DNA of 64,000 nucleotides, from assembly GCA_018398805.1 (NCBI GenBank), contig JAGFBZ010001142.1, positions 124,001 through 188,000 on the forward strand. The letters are read 5' to 3'. Below the pieces are notes generated by a model that saw nothing but the letters and a program-made list of their open reading frames with translations, did not search any database and was not told the origin of the DNA. This DNA comes from Hirundichthys speculiger (Eukaryota > Chordata > Actinopteri > Beloniformes > Exocoetidae). Positions 12,423 through 24,311 of the stretch are shown in pieces. Position 1 is the stretch's first letter, and every line of letters begins with the position of its first letter. Position numbers and translations under genes: made by a program.

Positions 12423-12597
12423 CAGGGGCGCCGCTAGGGATTTTGGGCCCCATGAAAAGAATCTTTACCGGGCCCCCCAACACAGCGGCGAAATTTGTTG
12501 ATGCTATTTTTGATCATCATTAGGGGCCTCTCTGGGCCCCCCTCAATCATGGGCCCCTATAATCCGTATCCTTTACCCCCCCTTTTCGGCGCCCCAG
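12423..12597. mobile_element. Nested MITE 1 (175 bp) with a perfect 8-bp target duplication
   Basis: Starts CAGGGGCGCCGCTAGGG and ends CGGCGCCCCAG, flanked by cttacatg at 12415-12422 and 12598-12605. It lies within the 2.4-kb hAT element. Its termini resemble those of the THAP element at 37786 (CAGGGG...GGCG). Confidence 0.9.
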
Positions 12598-12610
12598 CTT
12601 ACATGTCACC

Positions 12611-12899
12611 CAGGGCTTGACACTGACACCGGCCAACTGGCCAAATGCTGGTAAAATTTGTCTGTGGCTAGTAACAATTTCTGTCTCACAAGCAACTTTG
12701 GCTGGTAACTTATTCTTTGATATGACACGTCACAATAGTTGTGCCAATTGTTTGTATTTAAAATGTAAATGCAAGAATATTGTGAAGAAGAAAAAAACTG
12801 ACAGCAAAACTGTGGCTAGCATAAAGACTACATGGCTAATGACTGAGGAAAACACTAGCCACAGTGGCTGGTGAGCAAAAAAGTTAGTGTCAAGCCCTG
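12611..12899. mobile_element. Nested MITE 2 (289 bp) with a perfect 8-bp target duplication
   Basis: Starts CAGGGCTTGACACT and ends AGTGTCAAGCCCTG, a 14-bp inverted repeat. It is flanked by atgtcacc at 12603-12610 and 12900-12907. The left target copy overlaps the right target copy of the neighbouring MITE by three bases. Confidence 0.92.
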
Positions 12900-13444
12900 A
12901 TGTCACCTAACATACAAAATTTGTTTTTAAAAGTATGTGTTTGCTCTTTGGACTTTCTTGTAATCTTTCCAACAAGTTAGTGTTGACAGAATGTCAATTT
13001 CAAATATGGTGCCATGGGTTTGTTTTACTTTTCACTAACAAACAACCAGCAGGCACTCAATCATTGTATTCATTGTAAATAAAAAATAAAAATGTTAAAT
13101 CATTAAAATTGTTGTAATTATTTAGTAACCTTTTTGTATCCTTTCCTTATTTCCTCATGGCTTATTTATATTCAGATGTTGCCATAGAGGGCTCTATTAC
13201 AAGTTCTTGAATCTATTATGCATGTGTTACCTTCCTTCTTTGCAAAAATTAATTTCTGCATGTAAAGAAATGATCCCCATTCTCCAGTCTCCAAATGTCT
13301 CTAAATTTTGCTAAATCCTTTTTCGGCTGGGGGGGCGCCTGGACCCCAGCTTGTTTACAATCTCACTCTTAGAAATCATTTTAGGTTGGCAGCTATGGAT
13401 GCACTGATTGCACATCGGATAAAATGCCCATCCCTACCCTGGCA

Positions 13445-16350
13445 CGTCACAACCATCTCTGACTGCGTTTACATGGATGACGGGGCTCTGATCGTAATCA
13501 GCTCAAGGCCATACACTGATTCAGAAACTCCCATGTAAACGGGCACCTCAATCTAATTAAGGTCATAATCGAAGAGTGAAATAATCGGATCAAGGCACAT
13601 GGAGTATAATGAACAGAGTCGGACTGAATCAGGGAAACTATAAGAACTGCAGTAAAGCGACCATCGAGGACTGGAGACACCTCTGCTTTAAATCAGTATC
13701 ACAGTAGGAGCAACCTGACGATCGGGAAATGAGCGGGCGGGACTATCTTTCTCTCCTACGGCTTCCTCCAGTTATTCTTCCTCGTTTTGTCCTGACGCTC
13801 GCGCAAAATCTGCACCTTCCAAGTCAGTGGGAGTGCATGCAGTCTTTTCAAAACCGGAAGCTTAAGTGACACAAAAAAAGCCCCAAATGCAGCTGCAGGG
13901 ACCGGCTCCAACCAGTGCTGCCACCTAGTGGACACCAGATTTGCAGCACTCAGGTTTCCCCTTTGTCAAAAGGGGAGCAGTCCCACCGCAGGCAGGTGGC
14001 CCGCCTTTTTAAAGAGGGATCTGTTTGGAGTACCGGGCTTCTTACCAATGAAGAGTACATATTGTCCAAGACGGCGTCAGACAAACTTTCAGACTGATTT
14101 AGTCTCCAATGTGCTCCTGGTTCTGCTGTCAGGGCGTATCTGGTTGGATCAACCCCGGGGAGGTGTATCAAATGACCAACCTCATTTTTAACCACTCAAA
14201 CATGATGGCATTAGATCATTTTATAGCGCTGAAAGGTGCAGAGTACACGCTCAGTGTCTTAAAACGACTGTTATTTAGTTTGTAAAGCAGGACGCTGTGG
14301 ATACGTCAGAGTCAAACTAACTTTTGTTTCATGTATCGGACGGCTCCTTGTACCATTAATCGGGACTTGAGTGAGTTTTCTCTAGCTTTACCATTCCTTG
14401 TTTTCATTTCACATTTCTTCTGGACATCTTTTCAGTTCTGAATTCACTGCAGTTTTCAGTCATGAAAAACTAATGCTTATAATGCTCTTCACAGAATATT
14501 TAACCTTTATGGGAGAAATATTATTTGGAACAGGGTTACATTTAAGACATTAACAGATACTATAAATGAGCAGATTAATGTGAAAACGTTGTGTGAGGTT
14601 TAATTTCATTTTAGTTATCGTGTATTCACCAGATCATGACAGTAGTGTCCCATCCACACTTCTACTAACACATGAGAGGATCGTCGTCCTTCCTGATTAA
14701 ACAGCGTTTTTAAATGAACATGCTGCATTTCTACATCTTGCTTATACTTTTTTTGTGGCTTTTTAAAAAAATGAGATGTCAGCGGAACAACTGTTTTCAT
14801 CTTTGTCACTGACATACAGAGACTTCTTTAGATTATCTGAATCTCCTCATAATGTTATACACTACAAAACCTTGAAATTTTATTCTGAGGAACAAAACTC
14901 CTAAACTCTCATGGCCGTAACACTTCTGAACGACTTGTCCTGGACAACCAGCCACGTCACTTACCTTTTGTGGCATCCAAAGTTTTATTTTTAAAAAGTG
15001 TTTTAATAATGTGTAGGTTTGAATAAGCTTTTTTAAATTATTCTTAAGTGATGAATCTTTTACTCCCCAGCTGGAGGCTCTCTTCCTCACAGCATCCACA
15101 CAGCTCAGAAACAGCTTCCTGTAAACTATTATGACTGCAGTCACTTAGATTAGCTCCCTCCTTTTTTATTATCACACAAAACTTTGAAACTTGATCACAG
15201 ATCTACAGGAATCAGTCACTGGATGCATACCAGCCAACTCTGAAATAAAGAGGAGAGCAACCTGCTGATTAAATCCCAAAGAAAGATGCTTTTGTACATT
15301 GATTTTTATCGATGCAGGGGCTCGTGCGCTCACACTCATATCTGTATTTCTATCACTTCAGTGAGCGACAAAAGTCTAAACATATAGATTTTTTTTTTCC
15401 TCTATAACGTTTGCATTAAAGTTTTTCCGCGTGCACTTGTGCAAACCTGTACAAGACAGCGCTGGACGCACCGGAAAAGAAGAACAGCGCTCGGGTCACG
15501 GTGCGTTCATGTGAGCTCGGAGTTCTCAGCTGCCCGCGGACACGCTGACGGCGTGACTCCGCCCCGTTTGACTCAAGGAGAGATGACACCTGCGACTTTT
15601 TAAATCAAGTGTCATTTGATCACCAGCACGAGCTCGCTGTCTGATTCGGCTGTGTGTCGCCGTTCAGAGCTGATCTGCGGTGATTTGTCACGTGATCGTT
15701 GGTTTCTCACCGAACCTGAAGACATTCAGGTCCTGTCTCCTCCTCCTGGTGCCATTTGACCTCCCGCTTCAGCTCAGTTTAATTCCAGTTATTGAAATGG
15801 TCAGAAACAGCTGATCTAAGGCAGTGACAGTTAAGTCAGTGATGAGACTGCTTTACTGAAATTAAATTAAATTCATGAAGACCATTCACAAGACAGCACA
15901 AAAATGAGCAAAGCTTTAAACCGGAAACAATAAGGAAATGCAGCTGTCAAAAATATTAAAACTGAATAAACGCTCGAAGGGTTTTGAAGTTTTTCAATGT
16001 TTTGATCGATCATTTAAAACAAGTTTCAGGCTTTCTGTTTAAATGTTAAACCAAACCAAGCATTGAAGGTTGGTGTTTGGAGTTGTGAAGATGGTATTTA
16101 TCATAGACTGTAAATAAATAGCATTTCCACATTTTTGACGTCACATTTCTTGACCAAACGACACATAATGGCCTGTTAAGGAACCGTTTCAGTCTACAAA
16201 AGTAAAAATAAAGTTTATTCGTTGCTTCTGCAAAATGTACATTTAGAATCCAAATTCCATTTATACTTTATTAAAAAGGTTTTCACTGATAACAATTATG
16301 AACCTCCGGACTTCACTGACCAGCAGGTGGCAGCAAAGAGAACATTTCCA
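13445..16350. other. Intergenic stretch upstream of HMBOX1
   Basis: No gene recognised. 13459-13550 contains gcgtttacatgg and cccatgtaaacgggc, resembling the TIRs of fish PIF/Harbinger-type MITEs but without clear boundaries. A CpG-richer patch at 15.46-15.62 kb (ctccgccccg) could be regulatory. The rest is AT-rich. Confidence 0.3.
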
Positions 16351-16351
16351 C

Positions 16352-16560
16352 TTCAGAATCAGAGTCAGAATGCCCTTTATTGTCTTATACAGTAATGTAC
16401 AATTAAATTGGAGAGCTTCTCCCATGTCAGTGCAGAAAAGATATAAATAAAAAAATCAAAATAATCAAAAAGTCTCATATATACATATGTACAATGGGTT
16501 GAGCAGTGCAATATACAGTGTACTGGGTGTAAAATATTTCCAGCTATACAAGTAAAACTT
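16352..16560 (-). mobile_element. Non-LTR retrotransposon 3' end, probable
   Basis: Begins with cagaatcagagtcagaa, a short tandem tail, followed by ccctttattgtcttatac and AT-rich 3' UTR-like sequence on the minus strand. This matches the style of fish LINE 3' ends. No coding part remains. Confidence 0.4.
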
Positions 16561-17059
16561 TAATATTCCCAAAGACGTTTGAACAAAAAATAAATGCAGA
16601 TTCATAATCAAGAAACTTTATTGGTCCCTCGAAGAGCTGTGGAGACATTTTCACCACAGCGTTTCTGACTCTCGTGTTGTTGATAAATGGACAGTCATGG
16701 GTGAAGACGGCTTTTCTTTTCTTTTCTTCTTTTCCTACCAGCAACAAATTTTGACACTCAGTTACAGACGTGAGATCATTTCAACAAAATCAAAAAATTC
16801 CCGCCGTCCAATCCGTGAGTATTACTGTCACCTGCATTATTAGGAATATTGGGAAAAATATCCATCCATCCATCCATAAACTTCTGCTTATCCACATGAG
16901 GAAAAACATTGCCGCAATATTTCCACATTTAGTTTCATATTGGGATGCCTCTGTACCTCTGACCTCATAAAGCTAAAATCGTATTAAGTTAAACTTCAAA
17001 CTTCAGTTTGATGGATATCACCCACAGTCAGAAGTTCATTTATTAATGATCCCTTAAGT

Positions 17060-17979
17060 CACATGTGTCAAACACAAGGCCCGTGGGCCAAGTGTGGCCC
17101 GCCACGTCATTGTATGTGACCCTCGAGAGCTTGTGCATTATTGGCTTAAATTTTAAACCAATATTTTAAGACTTAAAATAAGCTTACACCACTTTAAAGT
17201 GCATATTGACAATAAACTACATCTCCTACAATGCATTTCATCGTTACCCACAACGATAACTATTTCACCATGAGCAAGACATCAAGACGATGTTCAGAAC
17301 TGATGGACTTAAGAAAAACCTCTATAAACTAACCCAGATATGTCCAAGAAAAGAAAAATTGATACACAAGGAAGGCAGTTTCATGAACGACGAGAAAACG
17401 AATACAAGTTTGTATCTCAAGGTGAAAAAAACAGTGTCTTTTGTGTCAGTCGTGAAAGAGTATAATCTACGTCGGCATTTTGACAACAAACACGGAGCTA
17501 AGTATGCTAAATTTAGCCCACAAGAAAAACAAGGAATCACTTCCGCTTCAGAAACCAAGGTAATGGATACTCTAAGTGATGTTTACAGAGTCCGTTACCA
17601 TGGCAACGGACTCTGTAAATGTCACCTGTGCGAGAGTAAGTTTACGACCACAAACACTGAGTTGCAATATAATAATGAGTTAAATATTTGAAACTTTAAT
17701 ACATAATAAATACAGAAACCGTTATAAAATGAATGAAATGAAAATGAATTAAAAAATACTTTATTTATCCCATAAAGGGAAATTCAATACTGTAGTAAGG
17801 GCTCTCTTTTTTTTTTTTTTTTTAATAAACAACAGACATTATTTAACAATATAATAAGGTGTAGTTTAATTTATTTTGATTTTCATTGCATTTTGTTACG
17901 TTCATGCTGCCAATCTGGCCCTTCGACGGCAACCATGATGCTGATGTGGCCCTCAGAGAAAATGAGTCTGACACCCCTG
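17060..17979 (+). mobile_element. hAT/Charlie-like element (920 bp) with transposase N-terminal remnant
   Basis: Starts CACATGTGTCAAACACAAGG, has GGCCC-rich ends and finishes GAGTCTGACACCCCTG. It is flanked by ccttaagt (17052-17059) and ctttaagt (17980-17987), 7 of 8 identical. The frame at 17290-17691 contains KEYNLRRHFDNKHGAKYAKF, typical of the BED-like N-terminus of GTF2IRD2-related hAT transposases. It is broken by frameshifts. Confidence 0.85.
17582..17619. repeat. 38-bp hairpin inside the Charlie-like element
   Basis: TTTACAGAGTCCGTT (17582-17596) and AACGGACTCTGTAAA (17605-17619) are perfect complements around an 8-base spacer. Confidence 0.85.
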
Positions 17980-17989
17980 CTTTAAGTGT

Positions 17990-19030
17990 AGCCTATAAAT
18001 TGGACTATTACGCAATCAACCTGTCCACTGTTGTCTGCCATCACCCTCTCTAAGTTTATTAATAGCAGCTATATTTCCTTAAAAAAAACATTGTTTTTCA
18101 TTATAAGCTGTTTAACAGTCAGTGAGAAATAAGATACACTCATCTCCATTTCTGAATCAGTAAATCTGTGACCGGGCGACCGGTCTGCTGAAGGAAGCCG
18201 TGAATGCGCACGAGCCAAGATGAGTGGCACCACCCAGGTGTTAGACCCGACTGGACGTAGCCGCCCCTTCTCAGCCTGGTTTGGTGTTTGTGCGGCCGGA
18301 CAGTCCAGGATGGATTTACTGGAGCAGGTCTTCTCCTCTCCCACCTGCTGGTCAGTGCGGTCCAACTGGAGGACAAAACAGTAGAACTGGAAACACTAGT
18401 GATGGATTTAACCATTTAACCAGTTTTAATCTACCCGTTTGGTGGTGGAGGCTCAGACTGGTAAAACACAAGTACCCGTTTGGTCTACAAGAATATAAAC
18501 TCACATATTACGAGCTGCAGTGTAAATGAGTCGATTTTACTGACCTGCATCCTGCATGTAGATATTTTGCCAAATCTTTATGGCATGTAAGATAAAATGA
18601 GAATCTGAGGATTTAACTTTGATTCACAAGTCTGAATGCAGTTAATGCACAGGTCCAAGTCACCAGTGCTCAAGTCAGGGTCAAGTCACCAGTCCTTGGA
18701 ATTAGGGCTTGAGTTGGACTTGATTCCGGACTTTAGTCCTGCAAGTCCGACAATTGCTTTAAGTTTGGTGGAGATAAAGATAGCAGTTTTCTGACAACAT
18801 CAACAAAAGCTGCACACTGCTCAGATCAGAAAGAAATAAAAACCCGAAAAAATCCCCATCTGCCTTCTACATAAAAAGTTAAACTACTAAAACTAGGTTA
18901 ACTGGTCCAATACACTGACTAATTAGGGTTTTTCGTGTCATATCCAAGGCAAGAACTGGCGCTCAGCTGGGGCGCGCGGATTTGACATTCTTGTGCACTT
19001 GCAGTTAAAACAAAAAAATAAAAACAAAAC
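17990..19030. other. Region upstream of the HMBOX1 promoter
   Basis: No gene recognised. 18650-18740 is rich in CAAGTC/AAGTCC words (ggtccaagtcaccagt, gggtcaagtcaccagt), a pattern seen in fish repetitive DNA. Confidence 0.3.
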
Positions 19031-19330
19031 CTCAGTGAACTACGACTCCCATCGGCCCTTGCGTCATTGTATCAACATGGCGCCTGTCTGCTGGACAAAA
19101 GGCAAATCTGTCTGACGGCGGATTGAAGCCCAATTAGGAGCAGGGGAGACATTTTGGGAAAACTGTCAGCGCCCGTGTGTCCCTGCGCCCCGAGGCGGTA
19201 GATATATGATAAAACAACCCCCAGCGGAGGCTCTCGGACTGGGATAAGGTAAGCCGTGCAGCTCGTAGCACAGCCGCCTTGCCGCTCCCGCTAGCCCGGC
19301 GCGTTTCCCTTTTCCCTGCGCGCTGATGTC
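19030..19330 (+). promoter_or_regulatory. hmbox1: Probable HMBOX1 promoter and CpG-rich first exon
   Basis: After AT-rich surroundings, 19.03-19.4 kb turns GC- and CpG-rich. It contains aactacgactccc (19038-19050), close to the ZNF143/Staf core ACTACAATTCCC, and caacatggcgcc (19073-19084), close to the YY1 motif AANATGGCGGC. Both are typical of TATA-less vertebrate promoters. A consensus donor AAG|GTAAGC at 19249 could end a non-coding first exon. Assignment to HMBOX1 is inferred: this is the only promoter-like region upstream of the coding exons on the same strand. Confidence 0.55.
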
Positions 19331-21720
19331 GCCAAACTCCATTAAAGAAATACCGGAGCAGCGGCGGTTTCCGCGGCGGGTTAGTTTCACGACGCCTGAA
19401 CTGTCTCGAGTGAATAATGAAGAGTTGTGCTTTAATTCGGCTGGTGTTCAGCCTGCCAAAAAATTACTCAAGCACAATCTCAACTTTCTTCTTTTCTTTC
19501 TTTCTTCTTCTTCTTTCTTTTTTTTTTTTTTTTAACTCCGTTTAAAATCCCCCCTCGAACCCAAGCTGTGCATTTGAACGAAGTGATGATTGAGCCAAAA
19601 CAGATTTACGCTGAACTACTTTATTGTGTTTAAAACCGACCAACCGTGCATTTGTGCATGAAAGTGTGCGACCTCCAAACTTTATTCTTGTTAAAAAAAA
19701 AAAAAAAAAAAAAAGCAGTCTCGGGCCACTTTGTCCAGCTGCACTTTTCAACTGAAGCGGTTACGTTTTGGTTCCGAGTCCGGGTTGAGGGACTGCGGTG
19801 GAGTTCCGCTGGCACATCTGCAGGACGGAGTTCATGCCACGTCTGGTTCGGAGCTGCTGCAGTTCACCGGGTTCACACACTAGTAAAGTTACTCTTTAAC
19901 GAAGGAGGGTTGTTTTTTTGTTTTTCTTTTTGGCAAAGCCCTCGAGTTCAGCGGTCCCGGCGTTATTTCTGGACGGAACTGGAACACAGAGGTTTCCCAG
20001 TAACGTGTGTGTCTGTTTGCTGAGGACTTTATCAGAAGACGTAAGGAATCTGGAGGCTGTCTTTCTTCTCCCCCTCTCTCCTACTTGATAATGATGTCAT
20101 CCTCGGGGTGGTCTGTTTGAGTTCATGCCAGCGGGCTCTCAGAGGTCAAGTTCATGAACCGGCTCCAGCTTTCAGCGTCTCCTCGATGCACCTTTTGTCC
20201 TTCTGTCCAGGTAAAATTGTGCGTGTGCTCATGTCGTCCTCACGCTGCCTCCCATCCCTGCAGAGTTTCTCGGGCTCCCAGGTCCTCTGCCGGTTTGGTG
20301 ACAAAGATCCACACAGATGCCAACATCTGTTTAAAAGAGGGCCGTGATGATTAGGAACGACGAGACACCGGTTTTATCTTTTTATTAAAACAATTCACCT
20401 TTGGGGTGTTCAGATTTTTGAGGCTCCTCATTTCTGATTAAATATGGAAATAGATAAATAATGTTTTAAGCTTAATAAACTGCTTTAGTTTGCTTAGTTT
20501 CCTGCCTTCTGAAAGTTCTCGTCCACTGCTTTTCCTCGGGACCGGAAAGTGAAAAGTTCGGTATGTTTCTTGACAACAAGCTGCCATTTAAATCCTCTCG
20601 TGGTTGTCGGTGCAACCGGGAACTTTTCAGGTAAACGGCGTCGAGGCGGGTCAGTGGGAGTCGCGTCACCAAGCATTGACGTGATCTCAGGCCGCAGCCA
20701 GACGTTGGTTTTAATAATGCATTAGACCAGCGGCGTCACACTGATCCGTGAAAGGGGCTGCAGGTTCTCCCCGTGCAGAAACACAGCTGACTTGTTTCAG
20801 TCAGTCAACTGAACTGGTTCAGACCTTTAGTGAAGACGACTAGTTGACTGGACCGTCACTAACCCAGCGTTGGTAGCTTTTTATCCGTTTGCTTGATCCC
20901 GACTGTTAACTTGACCCTCCTGAAACGGAGGATCACCTTCGTCGTGACCGCTGGGTGTGACGTGGTTGGTCGGAGAATGAGAAGCCGCCCTCTGCATCAG
21001 TTCGGGTTAAAACTGTGGTTTCCAGTTGAAACCCATCAATCACTGCTGCTGTTCCAGTTACCGGCTCCTACCTGTGCACTCAGTTAAATCCCAGTCATCT
21101 ATAGCCGTGTTTTTCCACCTTTTCATCAGTTTTATAAGCTAATATAGGAAAGGCGCTAACGTCATTGTGCAACAGCATATTTCAGGGCTCCAGCGAGATT
21201 ATTTTGTCGGTTATCAGAAGCTAGATGTTTGTCGGTGAGATAAGCGTTTTGCAGCCTCGTATTAATTGTTTGTGTCAGTCCTACTTGCAACACCATGACT
21301 CATCCTCTGCAGCAGGGACAGAAACTATGAAGCTTGGCTGCCTGAGATGTACTTTTTTTTTTTTTTTTTTGGCGGTCTTCCCAAGACTCACACACAAACG
21401 CACACATGCGCACACATGCGCACACTCGCCCTCTGTCCCCCCCCCCCCCGTATCTTATATGCCTGCTGACTTTAATTTCCTTATGCTGCCTGTTTTTCCT
21501 CTCTGCTCCAAGGCAGATGTGTTATCTCTTATTTCTCTGTATCTTCCTCTCTTGGTCCATCCTCTTCTCTCAGACCAGATTTTGGACTGATGTAGAGGAT
21601 GTTTCTTTCTTTTTTTTCCCCCCCAAGTTCAGTTCAGTGTGTGTTCAATGACACATGGCATTAAAAACAAAATAAAAGAAAAACAAAGTTAAACCACATC
21701 CAGATGTCTTTTGTTTTTAC
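19250..21720. other. HMBOX1 5' region or intron 1, no coding sequence recognised
   Basis: GC-rich sequence falls away by about 20.0 kb. T-rich and A-rich tracts occur at 19.50-19.53, 19.69-19.71 and 21.35-21.37 kb, with a short (CA)n-like stretch at 21.39-21.43 kb and a C run near 21.44 kb. Donor-like GTAAGG at 20041 and GTAAAA at 20214 could mark alternative 5' exons. I see no convincing protein exon. Confidence 0.4.
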
Positions 21721-22796
21721 TAGGGCTGGGCAAGTTAACGCGTTATTATCGCGTTAACGCATTTATTTATTAACACTGACATTTATTTTATCGTGCGTTA
21801 ACGCATGTTGCCCACATGCTTTTGTTTTGAAAAGTCTGTTATTGGCTGCTGCGGAATTGGAAGAGAATTTGCAGGTAAACTTAAGGAAGAGCTAAAACAT
21901 ACATGGAGAACAGTAAAAATCTGTGAATCTGTGAACTTTACAGTTCGGGTAGCAACTCAGGTAACAATATTAACAATTCTGTCTAAAAAAAAAAAATTCT
22001 GCACTGCAACCAAACTTTGTCGTCATTCCTCCATGTTCCATCAGATCTGCTCCATGTGTTCACTGTCCTGCTGTTCTCTAGCTGGTTACTGCAGTGCGGC
22101 TCCATCTTGTGGCACAGATGTGTAATGACAACAGAAAGTCCAGTCCTTGATTATGAAAACAAATTCAGTTCTGTGGTCAGTTTTTTATTTTGTATTTTTG
22201 ATCCAAGTCTAAAATTGAAATATAAAAAAAGCCTTTTTTTTTTTTTTTCCATTTTTTTGTGTTTATATTAAAAAAACCGAAAACATTTTTTTATTTTTGA
22301 TTGACAATTGAAAATGGAAAGAATGATTGATACATGGATTGATAAAGTTACTGAACTTTAACATGAACATTTTCATTTTAAAGTTCTCCCAGACGGAGGA
22401 TTCAACAGAAACAAGGTTAATGTTCTGATTGTGCTGAGCCACAATCATTTTGTTGCATTTTGTTTGTAGACTTTTTTTTTTTTTTTTACATTTTTTTATA
22501 AAAACAGGATGACATTAATGCCCTGGCAGTGCCAATAAGCTTTATTTTATTTTACATTTTTTAAGATGAGATTTACACTAAATATGTGTTACTGAGTGCT
22601 GATGTTAAAAGTGTTTAAACAACAAATGTTATGACACTTTAGTTCATATGGCAGCAGAACATTTAAATAAAAGTGACCTTTACACTACTTTTGAATTCAT
22701 TATTTGATTCTGCGTATACAATGCGATTAATCATGATTAATCAGGGAAATAATGCGATTAATCGCGATTAAAATTTTTAATCGTTGCCCAGCCCTA
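21721..22796 (-). mobile_element. hAT-type element (1076 bp), TAGGGCTGGGCAA family, complete
   Basis: The ends TAGGGCTGGGCAA and TTGCCCAGCCCTA form a 13-bp inverted repeat. It is flanked by gtttttac (21713-21720) and gtttttaa (22797-22804), 7 of 8 identical. The right half is homologous, inverted, to 2713-3290. Internal sequence near 21.99-22.14 kb resembles 37260-37420. Confidence 0.88.
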
Positions 22797-22799
22797 GTT

Positions 22800-23783
22800 T
22801 TTAATCCCAGAATATGAGAGCTCATATTGAACCGGTCTATTTGCATAACATAACTTAACTACTGGGTTTGAAAATATTTTTTTCTAAAATGAAAGCCTGA
22901 ATGAATCTACATGAATGTACTTCATATCTGGACAGCAGCTGCAGAGCCGTGTTGAAGTGGTGCATGTGTGCATTCAGTTTGTGAATCTGGAGGCAGTGAG
23001 CTAAGAGGTGTGACTCTTCTGCCATTTTTGTTCCGATTTTTCCACGTGCGAGATGCCGAACGGGCTGACGGGGGGCATGAATGAGCCGAACTTGAAGCGG
23101 CCAGAGTTAAACCTTGGCCGCCTCGCTGTGCGCTGCACTGATTGCTCGCCGAGGATCGCAAATGCAGAGAAAGCAGCAGAGCTTGGAGCTTCCACAGGAA
23201 GGTCTATAAAAAGCCTGGACAGAAGTGTTTCCGCCCATGTGTGATAAAGGACTCTGAACTCACCGTTGGAAAGGAAACAAAGGAACAAGGAGACCGAACG
23301 CAGAGATCCGCAGCTGTCTAATGAAAGTCAGCGTCGGTCCTGCAGCAAAGGTAAACAGAATCAGTGAAAGCCTCGCATATGCAGATTCCTTCCCGCTGAG
23401 TCCCGTTAGCGTCCGTCAGAGAAATAAAACCAGCCAAGGAGAACAGACATGGTCTGAACGTGAACCTGCTCGTAACTCGGAGCGTCGGAGCCCTTTTTTC
23501 TTTTTTTATCTCCCGTGCAGGATTACCACAGAGCTGCTGTATCATTTTCTAGTGATACTAGTTGTTGTCAGGAACTTTGTGCAGAGCCGATGAACCGAGT
23601 TAAAACTTGTCCAGACACATGAGATGAGATATCATCAACTTTGCAACAAACCAAGTCTTTGCAAGCTGCAACTTGAAGGAGAAGCAAAAAAAAAACCTCA
23701 ATAACAAATAACACGGAGGGAGAAAGTTTTAAAATCTTGTTTTTGAGCTCATGCTTGAATCGTAGCCGTCTCCTGACTTCCAG
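22800..23783 (+). other. HMBOX1 5' intron or UTR sequence
   Basis: No transposon boundary or protein exon recognised. Moderately GC-rich around 23.05-23.35 kb. A possible donor, aaag|gtaaac, at 23350 could end an alternative 5' exon. Confidence 0.3.
23205..23213 (+). promoter_or_regulatory. TATA-box-like motif upstream of the first coding exon
   Basis: TATAAAAAG sits in a moderately GC-rich stretch about 580 bases before the coding exon. It could mark an alternative promoter inside HMBOX1 intron 1. This rests on the motif alone. Confidence 0.2.
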
Positions 23784-23796
23784 TGACGTTGTTGTG

Positions 23797-24311
23797 ATGA
23801 TGTTCTCCAGGATGTTCCAGCAGAGTGAGGAGCCTCGCTTCACCATCGAGCAGATCGACCTCCTCCAGCGGCTTCGCCGGACGGGGATCACACAGGCGGA
23901 GGTCCTCCACGCGCTGGACACCCTCGACCACCTGGACCGGCAGCATGGACGCAGGCTGGGCCACAAACCCGCCTACATGGCGCCGTCGGCTTACCTGTCT
24001 TCCTCCAGCGCCGTCTTCGCCTCTTCGTCCACGACCTCCGCCGCCACTCAGACAAGTTTCCCCGGCAACCGCCTCTCGCTGTCCCCCAGTAACAACTTCG
24101 ACACCACCTCCCCGCCTCTGCCGGTCCCGGCCTCGCCGAGTACGATGGCGGCAGTCGCTCAGAACGGTCTGGTCGCCGTCGCCAATGGGAAGCTGTCGCC
24201 GCCCCGCTTTCCCCTCGCCGTGGTTAGTGGCAGTGTGACCGCGCCGGGGTACGGGTTTGAGACCAGCGAGGAGGACATCGATGTTGACGACAAGGTGGAG
24301 GAGCTGATGAG
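23797..24311 (+). CDS. hmbox1: HMBOX1 coding exon 1
   Basis: The exon encodes the start Met, the IEQIDLLQRLRRTG segment and a Ser/Thr/Pro-rich linker, and ends in DVDDKVEELM plus two bases of an Arg codon. The donor is ATGAG|GTAAGT. A good acceptor (tcctgacttccag) ends at 23783, so the exon probably begins at 23784 with a short 5' UTR. Confidence 0.93.

Larger units (their letters stand above)
11058..13436 (+). mobile_element. hAT-type element (2379 bp) with a perfect 8-bp target duplication
   Basis: Starts TAGGGATGG and ends CCATCCCTA, flanked by identical ccctggca at 11050-11057 and 13437-13444. Internally, MGDCNSDSDSECQKAKNPK and SGSEKYNTKFNQSCTSKFP, followed by a stop (from 12033), look like the start of a zinc-finger hAT-like protein. 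It is non-functional and is interrupted by two nested MITEs. Confidence 0.9.

Noticed and set aside
13308..13538. 76-codon frame spanning the end of the 2.4-kb hAT element
   Set aside because: It crosses the element boundary and target duplication and has no domain.
23825..24238. Arg/Ser/Pro-rich second frame over the first HMBOX1 exon
   Set aside because: A shadow of the GC-rich coding exon; the HMBOX1 frame has clear homology and correct splice phase.
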